Positions 41,114 to 50,063 of a stretch of 51,388 nucleotides of DNA are shown one piece after another (the stretch's first letter is position 1; each line of letters opens with the position of its first letter). The DNA is taken from contig JAKSOU010000011.1 in the NCBI GenBank assembly GCA_024405435.1, forward strand, positions 1 to 51,388. Direction: 5' to 3'. Under the pieces are notes generated by a model, which worked only from the letters and a program-made list of their open reading frames with translations, made no database searches and was not told the DNA's origin. Source of the stretch: Akkermansia sp. Lineage in GTDB: Bacteria > Verrucomicrobiota > Verrucomicrobiia > Verrucomicrobiales > Akkermansiaceae. The position numbers and the translations under genes are program-made.

Positions 41114-44100
41114 ATGAAGCGCAAGGGGGACAGGGCCATCCATATCCGCGGGGCGCGCGAGCACAACCTGCAGGGGGTGGATGTGGATATACCGCTGGGC
41201 GGCATCACGGTGGTGACCGGGCCGAGCGGAAGCGGCAAGACCTCGCTGGCCATGAGCACGCTGTACGCGGAAGGCCAGCGGCGCTATGTGGAAACGTTTT
41301 CGCCGTACGTGCGGCAGTTCATGGACCGCATGGACCGCCCGCTGGTGGACGCCGTGGAGAACGTGCCACCCGCCATCGCGCTGGGCCAGCGCAACTCCGT
41401 CAAGAATTCCCGCTCCACGGTGGGCACCATGACCGGGATGAACGAGTACCTGAAGCTCATCTTCTCCCGCATCGCCGTGGGGCGGGATGCCGAGGGCCGC
41501 GTGGTGAAACCCGCCACCCCACAGGGCGTGGCGGACGAACTGCTGTCCGCCCACGCGGGCGAGGACGCGGTGGTGGCGTTCGCGGTGCAGCCGGTGGGCA
41601 CGCACGCGGAGATGTGCCGCGCGCTGGAGGCGCAGGGCTACCTGCGCGCGCTCTGCGGCGGCGAGGTGGTGCGCCTTTCGGAGTCGGATGAAACCGCGCT
41701 CGGCAGGGAGAGCTGGCTGGTGGTGCAGGACCGCATCCGCCTGGCGGCGGAATCGCGCGTGCGCCTGATGGAGGCGCTGGAGACGGCCATGCACCTGGGG
41801 CAGGATGCGGCGTTCGTCTCCCTGCGCGGCAAGGACGGCGCGTGGCAGGCGCCGCGCGAGTACCGCTGCGACTGGTTTCCGCTGCCGGAGCCGCGGCCCG
41901 GCCTGTTCAGCGGCAACTCCCCGCTGGGCGCGTGTCCCGCATGCAAGGGCTACGGCCGCGCCATCGCGTACGACTACGACAAGGGCATCGTCCCGGAACT
42001 GAGCATCAAAGACGGAGCGCTGAAGATGATATCGTCCGCCACGCTCTCCGCCTGCTACCGCGACTTCGTGCGCGTGAACAAGAAGGAGAAGGCCGTGCGC
42101 ATGGACGTGCCGTGGAACAAGCTCACGCAGCGGGAGCGTGATTTCGTGCTGTACGGCAACTGCGGCGACCTGGACCCGTGGGAGGCGTACGACGCCGGGC
42201 GCTGGTACGGCTACAAGGGGATCTTCGACGACATGGAGAAGCACGCGCACAAGATGACCGTGCGCATCTTCCTGGCCTACTACCGCGTGTACCGGGTGTG
42301 CCCGGAATGCCACGGCGGGCGCCTGCGCCCGGAGGCCCTGGCCTTCACCATCGGCGGGCTGAGCGTGCCGCAGGTGCAGGCGCTCCCCATGGAGGAGCTG
42401 CTGCCCTGGCTGGACGAGCATGTGCTGCCCGCCGCCGAGCACGACCGCTCGCTCTCGCAGGCCGTGCGCGAGCTGCGCAGCCGCGTGGCGTACCTGTGCG
42501 ACGTCGGCCTGGGCTACATTGCGTCCAACCGCCTGACACGCTCGCTGAGCGGCGGCGAAATCGAGCGCGTGAGCCTCACCGCGTGCCTGGGCGCCGCGCT
42601 CACCGAAACCCTTTTCGTGCTGGACGAGCCGACCGTGGGGCTGCACCTGCGCGACACCGCGCGGCTTATCGCCGCCATGCGCCGCCTCTCGCGCCGCGGC
42701 AACACGCTCGTGGTGGTGGAGCACGAGGAGGCCGTGATGCGCGCGGCGGACCACCTGGTGGACATGGGGCCCTCCAGCGGCAGCGGCGGCGGCAGGCTGA
42801 TGTACTCCGGCAATCCGGCGGGCATCCTGAAGCATGACGAATCGCTCACCGGGCTGTACCTGAGCGGCAAGCGGGAGGTGCCCATCCCCGCGCGCCGCCG
42901 CAAGGGCAGGGGCCGCATCCGCATCACCGGCGCCAACTGCCACAACCTGAAAAACTTTTCCGTGGACATCCCGCTGGGCGTGTACAACTGCCTCACCGGC
43001 GTGTCCGGCAGCGGCAAGAGCTCCCTCGCGTGCCAGGTGCTGTACGGCTCCGTGCATCCCGAATCCCTCGACGACGAGGAGGAGGTGAAGGTGAAATCCA
43101 TCAGCGGGCTGGACAAGGTGCGCGAGGTGGTGCTGGTGGACCAGAGTCCCATCATGCGCACGCCGCGCTCCACGCCCGCCGTGTATATCGGCATCTTCAA
43201 CGACATGCGCACCCTGCTCTGCGACGAACCCGCCGCCAAGGCGCGCGGCTTGAAGCCCGGCTACTTCTCGTTCAACTGCGAGGGCGGGCGCTGCCCGCGC
43301 TGCTCCGGCCTGGGCGTGGAGAAGGTGGAGATGCAGTTCCTGTCCGACATCTTCGTGCCCTGCGCGCTCTGCCACGGCACGCGCTACACCCCGGAGGCCC
43401 TCTCCATCACCCACCACGGTCTCAGCATTGCAGACATGCTGGCCATGGACGTGCACAGCGCGCTGCGGTTCTTCACGGAGCACGGCAGCGCGCGCGCCCG
43501 CCGCATTGCACAGCGTCTCCGGCTGCTGGAAGACGTGGGGCTGGGGCACCTCACGCTCGGCCAGCCACTCAACACGCTTTCCGGCGGCGAGAACCAGCGC
43601 CTCAAGCTCGCGCAGATACTCACGGAGACCGAAGGCGCATCCGCCGAGGCGCGCGGCGGCCGCCTGCTCATCCTGGACGAACCCGGCACGGGGCTGCATT
43701 TCCGCGACATCGAGGTGCTGCTGCGCGTGTTCAAGGATCTGGTGGACCAGGGCAACACCCTGCTCGTCATCGAGCACAACATGGAACTCATCAAGTGCGC
43801 CGACCACGTCATCGACCTCGGCCCGGAGGGCGGCACGGGCGGCGGCAACATCGTGGCACAGGGCACGCCGGAGGAAGTGGCGTCCTGCCCGCATGGGTAC
43901 ACCGCGCGATACCTCGCCGCAGCCCTGCACCGCGATGTGGATGAGCTGCCCAGCGCCGCCGCGGAGGATTTCGACCCCGGCGTGCCGGAGGGCGTCATCG
44001 CCCTGCGCGGCGCGCGACACCACCAATTGAAGAACATCGATGTGGACATCCCGCGCGACGAGATGACCGTGGTCACCGGGCTCTCCGGCAGCGGCAAGAG

Positions 44101-46648
44101 CACCCTCGCGTTCGATATCGTCTTTGCGGAGGGGCAGAAGCGTTTCATGGACGTCATGAGCCCGTACGCGCGCCAGTTCACCGAGCAGATGGAGGTGCCG
44201 GACATCGACCGCATCACGGGCATCCCGCCCACCGTCGCCATCGAGCAGAACAGGTCGCGCGGCGGCTGCAAGTCCACCGTGGGCACGGTGACGGAAATCT
44301 GGCAGCACCTGCGCCTGCTGTACGCCAAGCTGGGCCAGGCGCACTGCCCGAAGTGCGGGGTGCCGGTGGGGCGGCGCTCCGCCGCGGAAATCGAGTACCT
44401 GGTGGAGCAGGAGATAGCGGCGCGCCCCGCCAGCCTGATGATTGCCGCGCCCGTGGTGCGCAACCGCAAGGGCCACTACGCGGACCTGGCGCGCTGGGCC
44501 GCCAAGAAGAAATACCCCTACCTGCGGGCGGACGGCCGCCTGGTGGCGCCGGATGCGTTCACGCCGCTGGACCGCTACTCCAACCACGATGTGGATATCG
44601 TGCTCGGCGAAATCCGCGTGAAGGGCAGCCGCATCACCATGAACGGCGACGCGTGCGACCACGCCGCGCTCATGGACACCGTGAACCGCGCGCTGGAGCT
44701 GGGCGACGGCTTCATCCGCCTCATCAAGGGCAAGAAGGACCAGCTCATCGGCACGCGCCTCACCTGTCCGCAATGCGGCGAAAGCTACGCCGACCCCGAA
44801 CCGTCCACGTTCTCGTTCAACTCGCCGCGCGGGTGGTGCCCGCACTGCATGGGCCACGGCCGCGTGGGCGCCGCGCGCTTCAAGGACAAGGAGGACGACC
44901 GCCAGAGCATGCTGGAGGCCGAGCTGCACTACGACCGCGACGTGGAGCGCGCCGCCGCCAAGAGCGAGGAGGGCGACACCTGCCCCGTCTGCCGCGGCAT
45001 GCGCCTCAACCCCTTCGCGCTCGGCGTCACGCTCTCCGGGTTCAACATCGCGCAAATCGGCGACATGTCGGCGGAGCGGGCGCTGCGCCACATCGGCGAG
45101 TGGAAGTTCAAGGGGCGCGATGCGGAGATCGCGCGCAACGTGGTAGCGGAGATTGTGCCGCGCCTGAAATTCCTGCAGCGCGTGGGGCTGGGCTACCTAT
45201 CGCTCATGCGGCCGGCCACCACGCTGAGCGGCGGCGAGACCCAGCGCATCCGCCTCGCCGCGCAACTCGGCTCGGAGCTCCGCGGCGTGCTCTACGTGCT
45301 GGACGAGCCGACCATCGGCCTCCACCCGCAGGACAACTCGCGCCTGCTGGACACGCTTGCCGACCTGAAGCGCCGCGGCAACACCCTGCTGGTGGTGGAG
45401 CACGACGAGGACACCATGCGCGCCGCCGACCACTTCATCGACCTGGGCCCCGGCGCGGGCATCCACGGCGGCGAGGTGGTGGCGCAGGGCACCTTCGCGC
45501 AGGTGGCGCGCAACAAGAAATCCGTGACGGGGCAGGCCCTGCACGACCACCAGCCGCACCCGTTCTGCGGCAAGTGGCTGCCCGTGAAGGACGCGGAGTG
45601 GCTGGAGGTGGACAACTGCACGCTGCACAACCTGCGCGGCGTGAACCTGCGCATCCCCCGCGCGCGCCTCACCGTGGTCACCGGACCCAGTGGCGCCGGC
45701 AAGACCTCGCTCGTCTCGGAAACGCTGGCACCCGCCGTGCGCGTGGCGCTCGGCGAGAAGATACCGCGCGCCGACCGCGCCTGGGGCGACACCCGCGGGC
45801 TCAAGTCCGTGCGCGCCATCTACGGCGTGGACCAGTCGCCCATCGGCAAGACCCCGCGCTCCACGCCCGCAACCTACATCGGCATCTTCAACGAAATCCG
45901 CACCCTCTTCGCACAGAGCGCGGACGCCCGCCGCATGGGCTTCGACGCGGGCCGCTTCTCGTTCAACACCTCCGCGGGGCATTGCCCGGACTGCAAGGGC
46001 ATGGGCTACATCCGCCAGGAGATGGACTTCCTGCCGCCCTGCATCGTGCCGTGCGAGACCTGCCGCGGTTCGCGCTACAACTCTCGCACGCTCCAGGTGC
46101 GCTACAAGGGCAAGACCATTGCCGAGGTGCTGGACATGAACATGGAGGAGGCCGCGGAGTTTTTCGAGGGCCAGCCGCGCCTGGCGGACCCGCTGAAGCT
46201 GCTGTGCGAGACCGGGCTGGGCTATCTCACGCTCGGCCAGGCCAGCAACACCCTCTCCGGCGGCGAGGCCCAGCGCATCAAGCTGGTGGCGGAACTCATC
46301 AAGGGACGCCGCGCCGTCATTTCCGCCATCCGCAGGGGCAAGTCCCTCCCGCAGGACCTCTACGTCATTGAGGAACCCACCATCGGCCTCCACCCGCACG
46401 ATGTCCGCCGTCTGGTGCAAGTCCTCCGCAAGCTCGTGGAGATGGGCAACACCGTCGTGGTTATCGAACACAACCTGGAGCTCATCTGCGAGGCCGACTA
46501 CGTCATTGACCTAGGCCCCGGCGCCGGTGAAAGCGGCGGCACCATCATGGCGCAGGGAACCGTCAAGCAGCTCGCCAAATCCAAATCCGCCCCCACCGCA
46601 CCCTTCATCCAACAAGAGCTGCAGCGCGGCAAGAAGGACAACGCGTGA
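41114..46648 (+). CDS. uvrA: Double-length excinuclease ABC subunit A (fused UvrA-UvrA)
   Basis: UvrA finds DNA lesions for nucleotide excision repair. A normal UvrA is about 940 residues; this product is 1844 and contains two complete UvrA units (about 1-955 and 960-1844). Four Walker A motifs are visible: GPSGSGKTS (about 36), GVSGSGKSS (629), GLSGSGKST (988) and GPSGAGKTS (1522). Four signatures follow the pattern LSGGE: SLSGGEIERV, TLSGGENQRL, TLSGGETQRI and TLSGGEAQRI. CxxC zinc modules are present in each unit (for example CPRCSGLGVEKVEMQFL and CPDCKGMGYIRQEMDFL). The last Walker B reads YVIEEPT instead of LDEPT. Chlamydial UvrA is also double, so this is a trait of the superphylum. The halves have diverged, so a covalent pseudo-dimer is likely. 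Confidence 0.95.
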   Translation: MKRKGDRAIHIRGAREHNLQGVDVDIPLGGITVVTGPSGSGKTSLAMSTLYAEGQRRYVETFSPYVRQFMDRMDRPLVDAVENVPPAIALGQRNSVKNSRSTVGTMTGMNEYLKLIFSRIAVGRDAEGRVVKPATPQGVADELLSAHAGEDAVVAFAVQPVGTHAEMCRALEAQGYLRALCGGEVVRLSESDETALGRESWLVVQDRIRLAAESRVRLMEALETAMHLGQDAAFVSLRGKDGAWQAPREYRCDWFPLPEPRPGLFSGNSPLGACPACKGYGRAIAYDYDKGIVPELSIKDGALKMISSATLSACYRDFVRVNKKEKAVRMDVPWNKLTQRERDFVLYGNCGDLDPWEAYDAGRWYGYKGIFDDMEKHAHKMTVRIFLAYYRVYRVCPECHGGRLRPEALAFTIGGLSVPQVQALPMEELLPWLDEHVLPAAEHDRSLSQAVRELRSRVAYLCDVGLGYIASNRLTRSLSGGEIERVSLTACLGAALTETLFVLDEPTVGLHLRDTARLIAAMRRLSRRGNTLVVVEHEEAVMRAADHLVDMGPSSGSGGGRLMYSGNPAGILKHDESLTGLYLSGKREVPIPARRRKGRGRIRITGANCHNLKNFSVDIPLGVYNCLTGVSGSGKSSLACQVLYGSVHPESLDDEEEVKVKSISGLDKVREVVLVDQSPIMRTPRSTPAVYIGIFNDMRTLLCDEPAAKARGLKPGYFSFNCEGGRCPRCSGLGVEKVEMQFLSDIFVPCALCHGTRYTPEALSITHHGLSIADMLAMDVHSALRFFTEHGSARARRIAQRLRLLEDVGLGHLTLGQPLNTLSGGENQRLKLAQILTETEGASAEARGGRLLILDEPGTGLHFRDIEVLLRVFKDLVDQGNTLLVIEHNMELIKCADHVIDLGPEGGTGGGNIVAQGTPEEVASCPHGYTARYLAAALHRDVDELPSAAAEDFDPGVPEGVIALRGARHHQLKNIDVDIPRDEMTVVTGLSGSGKSTLAFDIVFAEGQKRFMDVMSPYARQFTEQMEVPDIDRITGIPPTVAIEQNRSRGGCKSTVGTVTEIWQHLRLLYAKLGQAHCPKCGVPVGRRSAAEIEYLVEQEIAARPASLMIAAPVVRNRKGHYADLARWAAKKKYPYLRADGRLVAPDAFTPLDRYSNHDVDIVLGEIRVKGSRITMNGDACDHAALMDTVNRALELGDGFIRLIKGKKDQLIGTRLTCPQCGESYADPEPSTFSFNSPRGWCPHCMGHGRVGAARFKDKEDDRQSMLEAELHYDRDVERAAAKSEEGDTCPVCRGMRLNPFALGVTLSGFNIAQIGDMSAERALRHIGEWKFKGRDAEIARNVVAEIVPRLKFLQRVGLGYLSLMRPATTLSGGETQRIRLAAQLGSELRGVLYVLDEPTIGLHPQDNSRLLDTLADLKRRGNTLLVVEHDEDTMRAADHFIDLGPGAGIHGGEVVAQGTFAQVARNKKSVTGQALHDHQPHPFCGKWLPVKDAEWLEVDNCTLHNLRGVNLRIPRARLTVVTGPSGAGKTSLVSETLAPAVRVALGEKIPRADRAWGDTRGLKSVRAIYGVDQSPIGKTPRSTPATYIGIFNEIRTLFAQSADARRMGFDAGRFSFNTSAGHCPDCKGMGYIRQEMDFLPPCIVPCETCRGSRYNSRTLQVRYKGKTIAEVLDMNMEEAAEFFEGQPRLADPLKLLCETGLGYLTLGQASNTLSGGEAQRIKLVAELIKGRRAVISAIRRGKSLPQDLYVIEEPTIGLHPHDVRRLVQVLRKLVEMGNTVVVIEHNLELICEADYVIDLGPGAGESGGTIMAQGTVKQLAKSKSAPTAPFIQQELQRGKKDNA

Positions 46649-46722
46649 TGACTCCCATGATAGGGGGATAGAAGAATGGCAGGGAACAGAAGCCTGCGTT
46701 CCGCAGTGATCTCGACAAGCGT

Positions 46723-46745
46723 CCATCTGGCAAGATGCCAGATGG
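46723..46745. terminator. Hairpin between convergent uvrA and TPM genes
   Basis: CCATCTGGC (46723-46731) and GCCAGATGG (46737-46745) form a 9-bp stem with a 5-nt loop, followed on the plus strand by GCTTGAATTTTCC. The same stem core occurs at 207-235. A GCGCCG/CGGCGC stem follows at 46760-46775. It probably terminates uvrA. Confidence 0.6.
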
Positions 46746-46784
46746 GCTTGAATTTTCCCGCGCCGCACGGCGCGCTAGAATTAC

Positions 46785-46819
46785 AAATCGTAAATTGTAA
46801 ATCGTACCTTGTAAATTAG
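46785..46819. repeat. Heptamer array at the 3' end of the TPM-domain gene
   Basis: Units AAATCGT, AAATTGT, AAATCGT, ACCTTGT, AAATTAG. The last unit contains the TAA stop codon (minus strand). Confidence 0.85.
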
Positions 46820-49119
46820 AAGAGCGATTTTTCCCTCTCGTTCTCCTTGCCCTCCATGTACTTGACCAGGCGGCTGACGCCTGCGCCGTATTTGGCGCTG
46901 AGACGCCAATCGGGGTCGGTGAGGAGGAGTTCCGGCGCATGGCGGCGGCGGTAGAGGAAAAACACAATGAAGACGGCGAGGGCGAGGAAAGCGCCGCCGA
47001 GATAGGGGAGGATAGAGGCGTTTCCCGGTTCCAGGAGGCCCTCCAACAGCTTTCGCAGGAATCCGGGTTCCTCCTTTTCCTCTTCGGGCTTGAGGGGGAT
47101 ATCCAGCTTGGGCGCCTTGACGGTGTTCTCCACGGTGAGGGGGCGGAAGGAGGCAGCGATGGGGGAGATGTTGGCGGCGGTCTGCCTGAGGGCGGCCATG
47201 AGGCCCTCCGAACCGGAGCCGCAATCCGCGGCAGCGGTGCGCACCTTGTTGAGCCACGCGTGGCGCTGGGCGTCGTCCGCCTTGATTTCCTGGTAGCCGA
47301 GCTCCAGAGCAGCGGGAGCGCCGACGTAGTAGAGGAGGAGGACGGCGTACTCGCAGGGCTGTGCCACGGCGGTGGCGAGGGTTCCCACGGCAAGGTCCGG
47401 CGGCATTTCCTGGCCGGCCTTGGCCACGGCTGCGTACACGCGGAACTTGCCGTTGCCGTTCACGCTGCGCAGGAGGTGCTCCACATCCTCGCGCTCCATG
47501 GTGGAGAGCAGGCCCTGTGGGTCGATAAGCCCGTTGGGGGTGGGCTTGGCGTACTCCGCGCAGTAGCGGCCGAGGACCTTGGTGTCGCTCTCCTCTGAAT
47601 CGGTGGCCTTGGAGGCGGTGCGCGGGCGTGCGGCAGCCTCTCCCTTGGCGGGGAAGAGCGCGGTGTAGCCGGTCTGCAGGCTGCCCTTCATGAGCAGGGC
47701 GTAGTCCTCCGGCTTCCAGCGCGGCGCGGCGTCGAAGGATGCGGCCTCCGCCAGCGGCGCGGGGGGCGGGGTGTCCTCCACGTCCACCTCGGGCACATCA
47801 TCCTCCACCTCCTCCGCTATGTCGTCGTCCACCAGGTTGGTGGCCACGGGGGCGGGGGCATCCGGCAGGCGGGGCTTGGCATCCGCGGCAGCGGGCAGCT
47901 TGGCGGGCACTATGAGCGGCGCGGTGGTGTCGCGCACGGTCTCCGGCCCGGTTTGGAGGGTGTTTTTCTTCTCGGCGGAGTCCTTCTTGCCGGTCTTCTG
48001 CGCCGTGGACTTGCCGGAGGATGAGGAAGAGCGCTTGGTGGAAGAGCGCGCGGTGGAAGTCTTTTTCGCGGTGGCGGCCTTGGCGGCGGTGGTGGTCCTG
48101 GCGGCGGTGGTGGTCCTGGCGGTGCGCTGCGCGGACTTTGCTGCGGGCTTGGCAGTGGCCTTGGCGGCGGGTTTCGCGGCGGGCTTGCGCGTGGCGGCGG
48201 CCGCGGTGCTCCGGACTGCCTTCTGCGCGGTCCTCTGGGAAGTGCGCTGGGTGTTGCTGGCGGGGGCTGCCATGGCCACGGGGGCGGAAGCCAAGGAAAG
48301 GCCGAGCATGGCGGGCAGCAGCAGCCTGGCCGCCTTGCGAGCGGCGTCCAGCGGGAAGGTTTCCACGCCCACGGGCTTGCCGATTTTGCCCTCCTTGCGG
48401 ATGCGGCGCATCACGGAGCGTGAATCGGAGGCGATGATGCGCACGGCGTTGCGCATGACCTTGCGGATGCCCTGGGCGGTGGCGCGCTCGCGGAACTGCA
48501 GGCGCGCGCTGGTGATGGCCCTGTTGATGCGCTCCGGGTTGACGTAGGGGTCCAGGCGGTATCCCCAGGAGAAGCAGGCCATCTCCAGCTGCACATCCAT
48601 CACCAGGATGAGCATCCACTCCTTCTTAGCGGGTGCGGGGAGCGGGCGCACGAAGTTTCGCACGCGGGCCTTCAGGGCCTGCCAGAGCTCACCCACGCCG
48701 TGCAGGAAACCCGTATCTTCCGCGGTGCGGCGCGGCGCATCCTTGGCGCCGATGTTCTCGCTAATCTGGATGTCCTGGAAAGCCTTCTGCAGCTCACGCC
48801 TGCCGAACGAGGGGCTGTGGATGTGCGCGTGGTTGAGAATCCAGTGCGCGTGCGGCCGCAGGGCGCGGGTGCGCCCCTGGTCCGTGATATACACGCAGAG
48901 CGCCACGGGCGGCAGGTTGCGCTCCAGGTCCTCCAGGTAGCTGATTAGGTCCATGCGCTCGGTGTGCTTCAGCACGCCGGCAACGTCCAGCACGCGCGGG
49001 AAATCCACCTGGCCATCGCCGAACACCTTGTCCGCCAGCTCCAGACTGTACCCGCACGCCGGGCACCGGTACAGCGCACCGGCGTGGATGTTGGCAGAGC
49101 ATTGCGGGCAAACAGGCAC
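46816..49119 (-). CDS. Membrane protein with zinc ribbon and two TPM-like domains
   Basis: Read from the GTG at 49119 the product is 767 residues. It starts VPVCPQCSANIHAGALYRCP, a two-CxxC zinc ribbon. A first TPM-like domain (VLDVAGVLKHTERMDLISYL, about 45-200) follows, then a hydrophobic segment at about 270-295 (LLLPAMLGLSLASAPVAMAA). A Lys/Thr/Ala/Ser-rich linker of about 90 residues comes next, then an acidic region, a second TPM-like domain (LIDPQGLLSTMEREDVEHLL, about 520-650), a transmembrane helix at about 700-720 (LGGAFLALAVFIVFFLYRRR) and a cytoplasmic tail. TPM domains occur in photosystem II repair and in bacterial membrane proteins such as YgcG. The GTG is chosen because TATAAC (49131-49126) ends 6 nt before it. 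The function is unknown. Confidence 0.65.
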   Translation of the reverse strand: MPVCPQCSANIHAGALYRCPACGYSLELADKVFGDGQVDFPRVLDVAGVLKHTERMDLISYLEDLERNLPPVALCVYITDQGRTRALRPHAHWILNHAHIHSPSFGRRELQKAFQDIQISENIGAKDAPRRTAEDTGFLHGVGELWQALKARVRNFVRPLPAPAKKEWMLILVMDVQLEMACFSWGYRLDPYVNPERINRAITSARLQFRERATAQGIRKVMRNAVRIIASDSRSVMRRIRKEGKIGKPVGVETFPLDAARKAARLLLPAMLGLSLASAPVAMAAPASNTQRTSQRTAQKAVRSTAAAATRKPAAKPAAKATAKPAAKSAQRTARTTTAARTTTAAKAATAKKTSTARSSTKRSSSSSGKSTAQKTGKKDSAEKKNTLQTGPETVRDTTAPLIVPAKLPAAADAKPRLPDAPAPVATNLVDDDIAEEVEDDVPEVDVEDTPPPAPLAEAASFDAAPRWKPEDYALLMKGSLQTGYTALFPAKGEAAARPRTASKATDSEESDTKVLGRYCAEYAKPTPNGLIDPQGLLSTMEREDVEHLLRSVNGNGKFRVYAAVAKAGQEMPPDLAVGTLATAVAQPCEYAVLLLYYVGAPAALELGYQEIKADDAQRHAWLNKVRTAAADCGSGSEGLMAALRQTAANISPIAASFRPLTVENTVKAPKLDIPLKPEEEKEEPGFLRKLLEGLLEPGNASILPYLGGAFLALAVFIVFFLYRRRHAPELLLTDPDWRLSAKYGAGVSRLVKYMEGKENEREKSLF

Positions 49120-49125
49120 GCGGAC

Positions 49126-49154
49126 GTTATAGCGCGTTTCCCGCGACAGGTGAA
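49126..49154 (-). promoter_or_regulatory. Promoter of the TPM-domain gene, leaderless with GTG start
   Basis: On the minus strand TTCACC (49154-49149), a 17-nt spacer and TATAAC (49131-49126). The GTG at 49119 follows after 6 nt. Confidence 0.55.
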
Positions 49155-49222
49155 GACAAATCAGAGTCAGCCCGGCAGAAATTTGCACCGGGTGGTTGGA
49201 AGGGCCGGGCCGTGGGGGGCAA

Positions 49223-50008
49223 TCAATCCATAACGGCCCAGAGGCGGCCGTTGGCGGAGTTGACGAGGTGGAGGGGGAGGCCGAAGGCCTGGCGCAGGAT
49301 GGGCTCGGTGAGGACGTCCTCCCGCGCGCCGCGCGCGATGATGCGGCCCTCCCGCAGGATGAGGCCGCGGGAGAAGGCGGGCAGGATGTCCTCAATACGC
49401 TGGGTGATGAAGATGATGGTGAGCTCCGGGCGCTGCTGGGCCAGCTCCGCGATGGTGTTGAGCAGGAACTCCCGCCCGGCGATGTCCAGGAACACGCTCG
49501 GCTCGTCCAGTATCATCAAATCGGGCCGGGTCATGAGCGCGCGGGCGATAAGCACCTTCACCTGTTCGCCGGAGCTCATGGTGACCACGGGGCGGTCCGC
49601 CAGATGTTCCGCTCGCAGGGATGCCAGCAGCCCCGCGGCGCGGGCCTCCTCCTCCGCCGTGGGTTCGCGGAAGAGGCCGATGGTGGCGTCCGGCCCGGAG
49701 AGCACCATCTCGCGCCCGGTCCAGTCGCGGTCTCCGAGCCACTGGTGCATGAGGGGGCTGACCCAGGCGATGCGCTTGCGGAGCTCCTGGAGGTTGACGG
49801 AGCCGAAGCGGTGACCGAGGACCTCCACGGTGGCGCCGAAAAGGGGCCAGGCGTAGCCCATGAGCATGCGCACCAGGGTGGTCTTGCCGGCGCCGTTGGC
49901 ACCGAGGATGAAGCAGCGTTCGCCACGCTCCACGCGCCAATCGATGCCGTGCAGCACCTCCCTTCCGGAGAGGTACACGCTGGCGTTCTCTATGCGTACG
50001 GCATCCAT
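49223..50008 (-). CDS. ABC transporter ATP-binding protein with atypical H-loop
   Basis: The 261-residue protein has a Walker A GANGAGKTT, a Q-loop region (RIAWVSPLMHQ), a signature MSSGEQVKV that differs from LSGGQ, and Walker B LMILDEPSVFLD. The expected switch histidine after Walker B is replaced: IIFITQRIEDI has Gln where most ABC ATPases have His. No membrane-subunit gene is adjacent, so it may be a stand-alone cassette such as those of the ModF/YlmA-like group, or work with a permease elsewhere. From the ATG at 50008 the product begins MDAVRIENASVYL, and an upstream frame extension crosses the ilvC terminator and is rejected. Confidence 0.82.
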   Translation of the reverse strand: MDAVRIENASVYLSGREVLHGIDWRVERGERCFILGANGAGKTTLVRMLMGYAWPLFGATVEVLGHRFGSVNLQELRKRIAWVSPLMHQWLGDRDWTGREMVLSGPDATIGLFREPTAEEEARAAGLLASLRAEHLADRPVVTMSSGEQVKVLIARALMTRPDLMILDEPSVFLDIAGREFLLNTIAELAQQRPELTIIFITQRIEDILPAFSRGLILREGRIIARGAREDVLTEPILRQAFGLPLHLVNSANGRLWAVMD

Positions 50009-50010
50009 GG

Positions 50011-50050
50011 AAAAGCAAACGGCGGGGTTGCAGCGCACCGCAACCCCGCC
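50011..50050 (-). terminator. Rho-independent terminator of ilvC
   Basis: GGCGGGGTTGC (50021-50031) and GCAACCCCGCC (50040-50050) form an 11-bp stem. On the minus strand GTTTGCTTTT follows. It lies 13 nt after the ilvC stop and just before the ABC gene start. Confidence 0.85.
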
Positions 50051-50063
50051 GGGAATGGGAAAA

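Noticed and set aside
41072..45091. A 1339-codon open frame on the minus strand
   Set aside because: It is antisense to uvrA, is His/Ala/Val-rich and has no recognisable domain.
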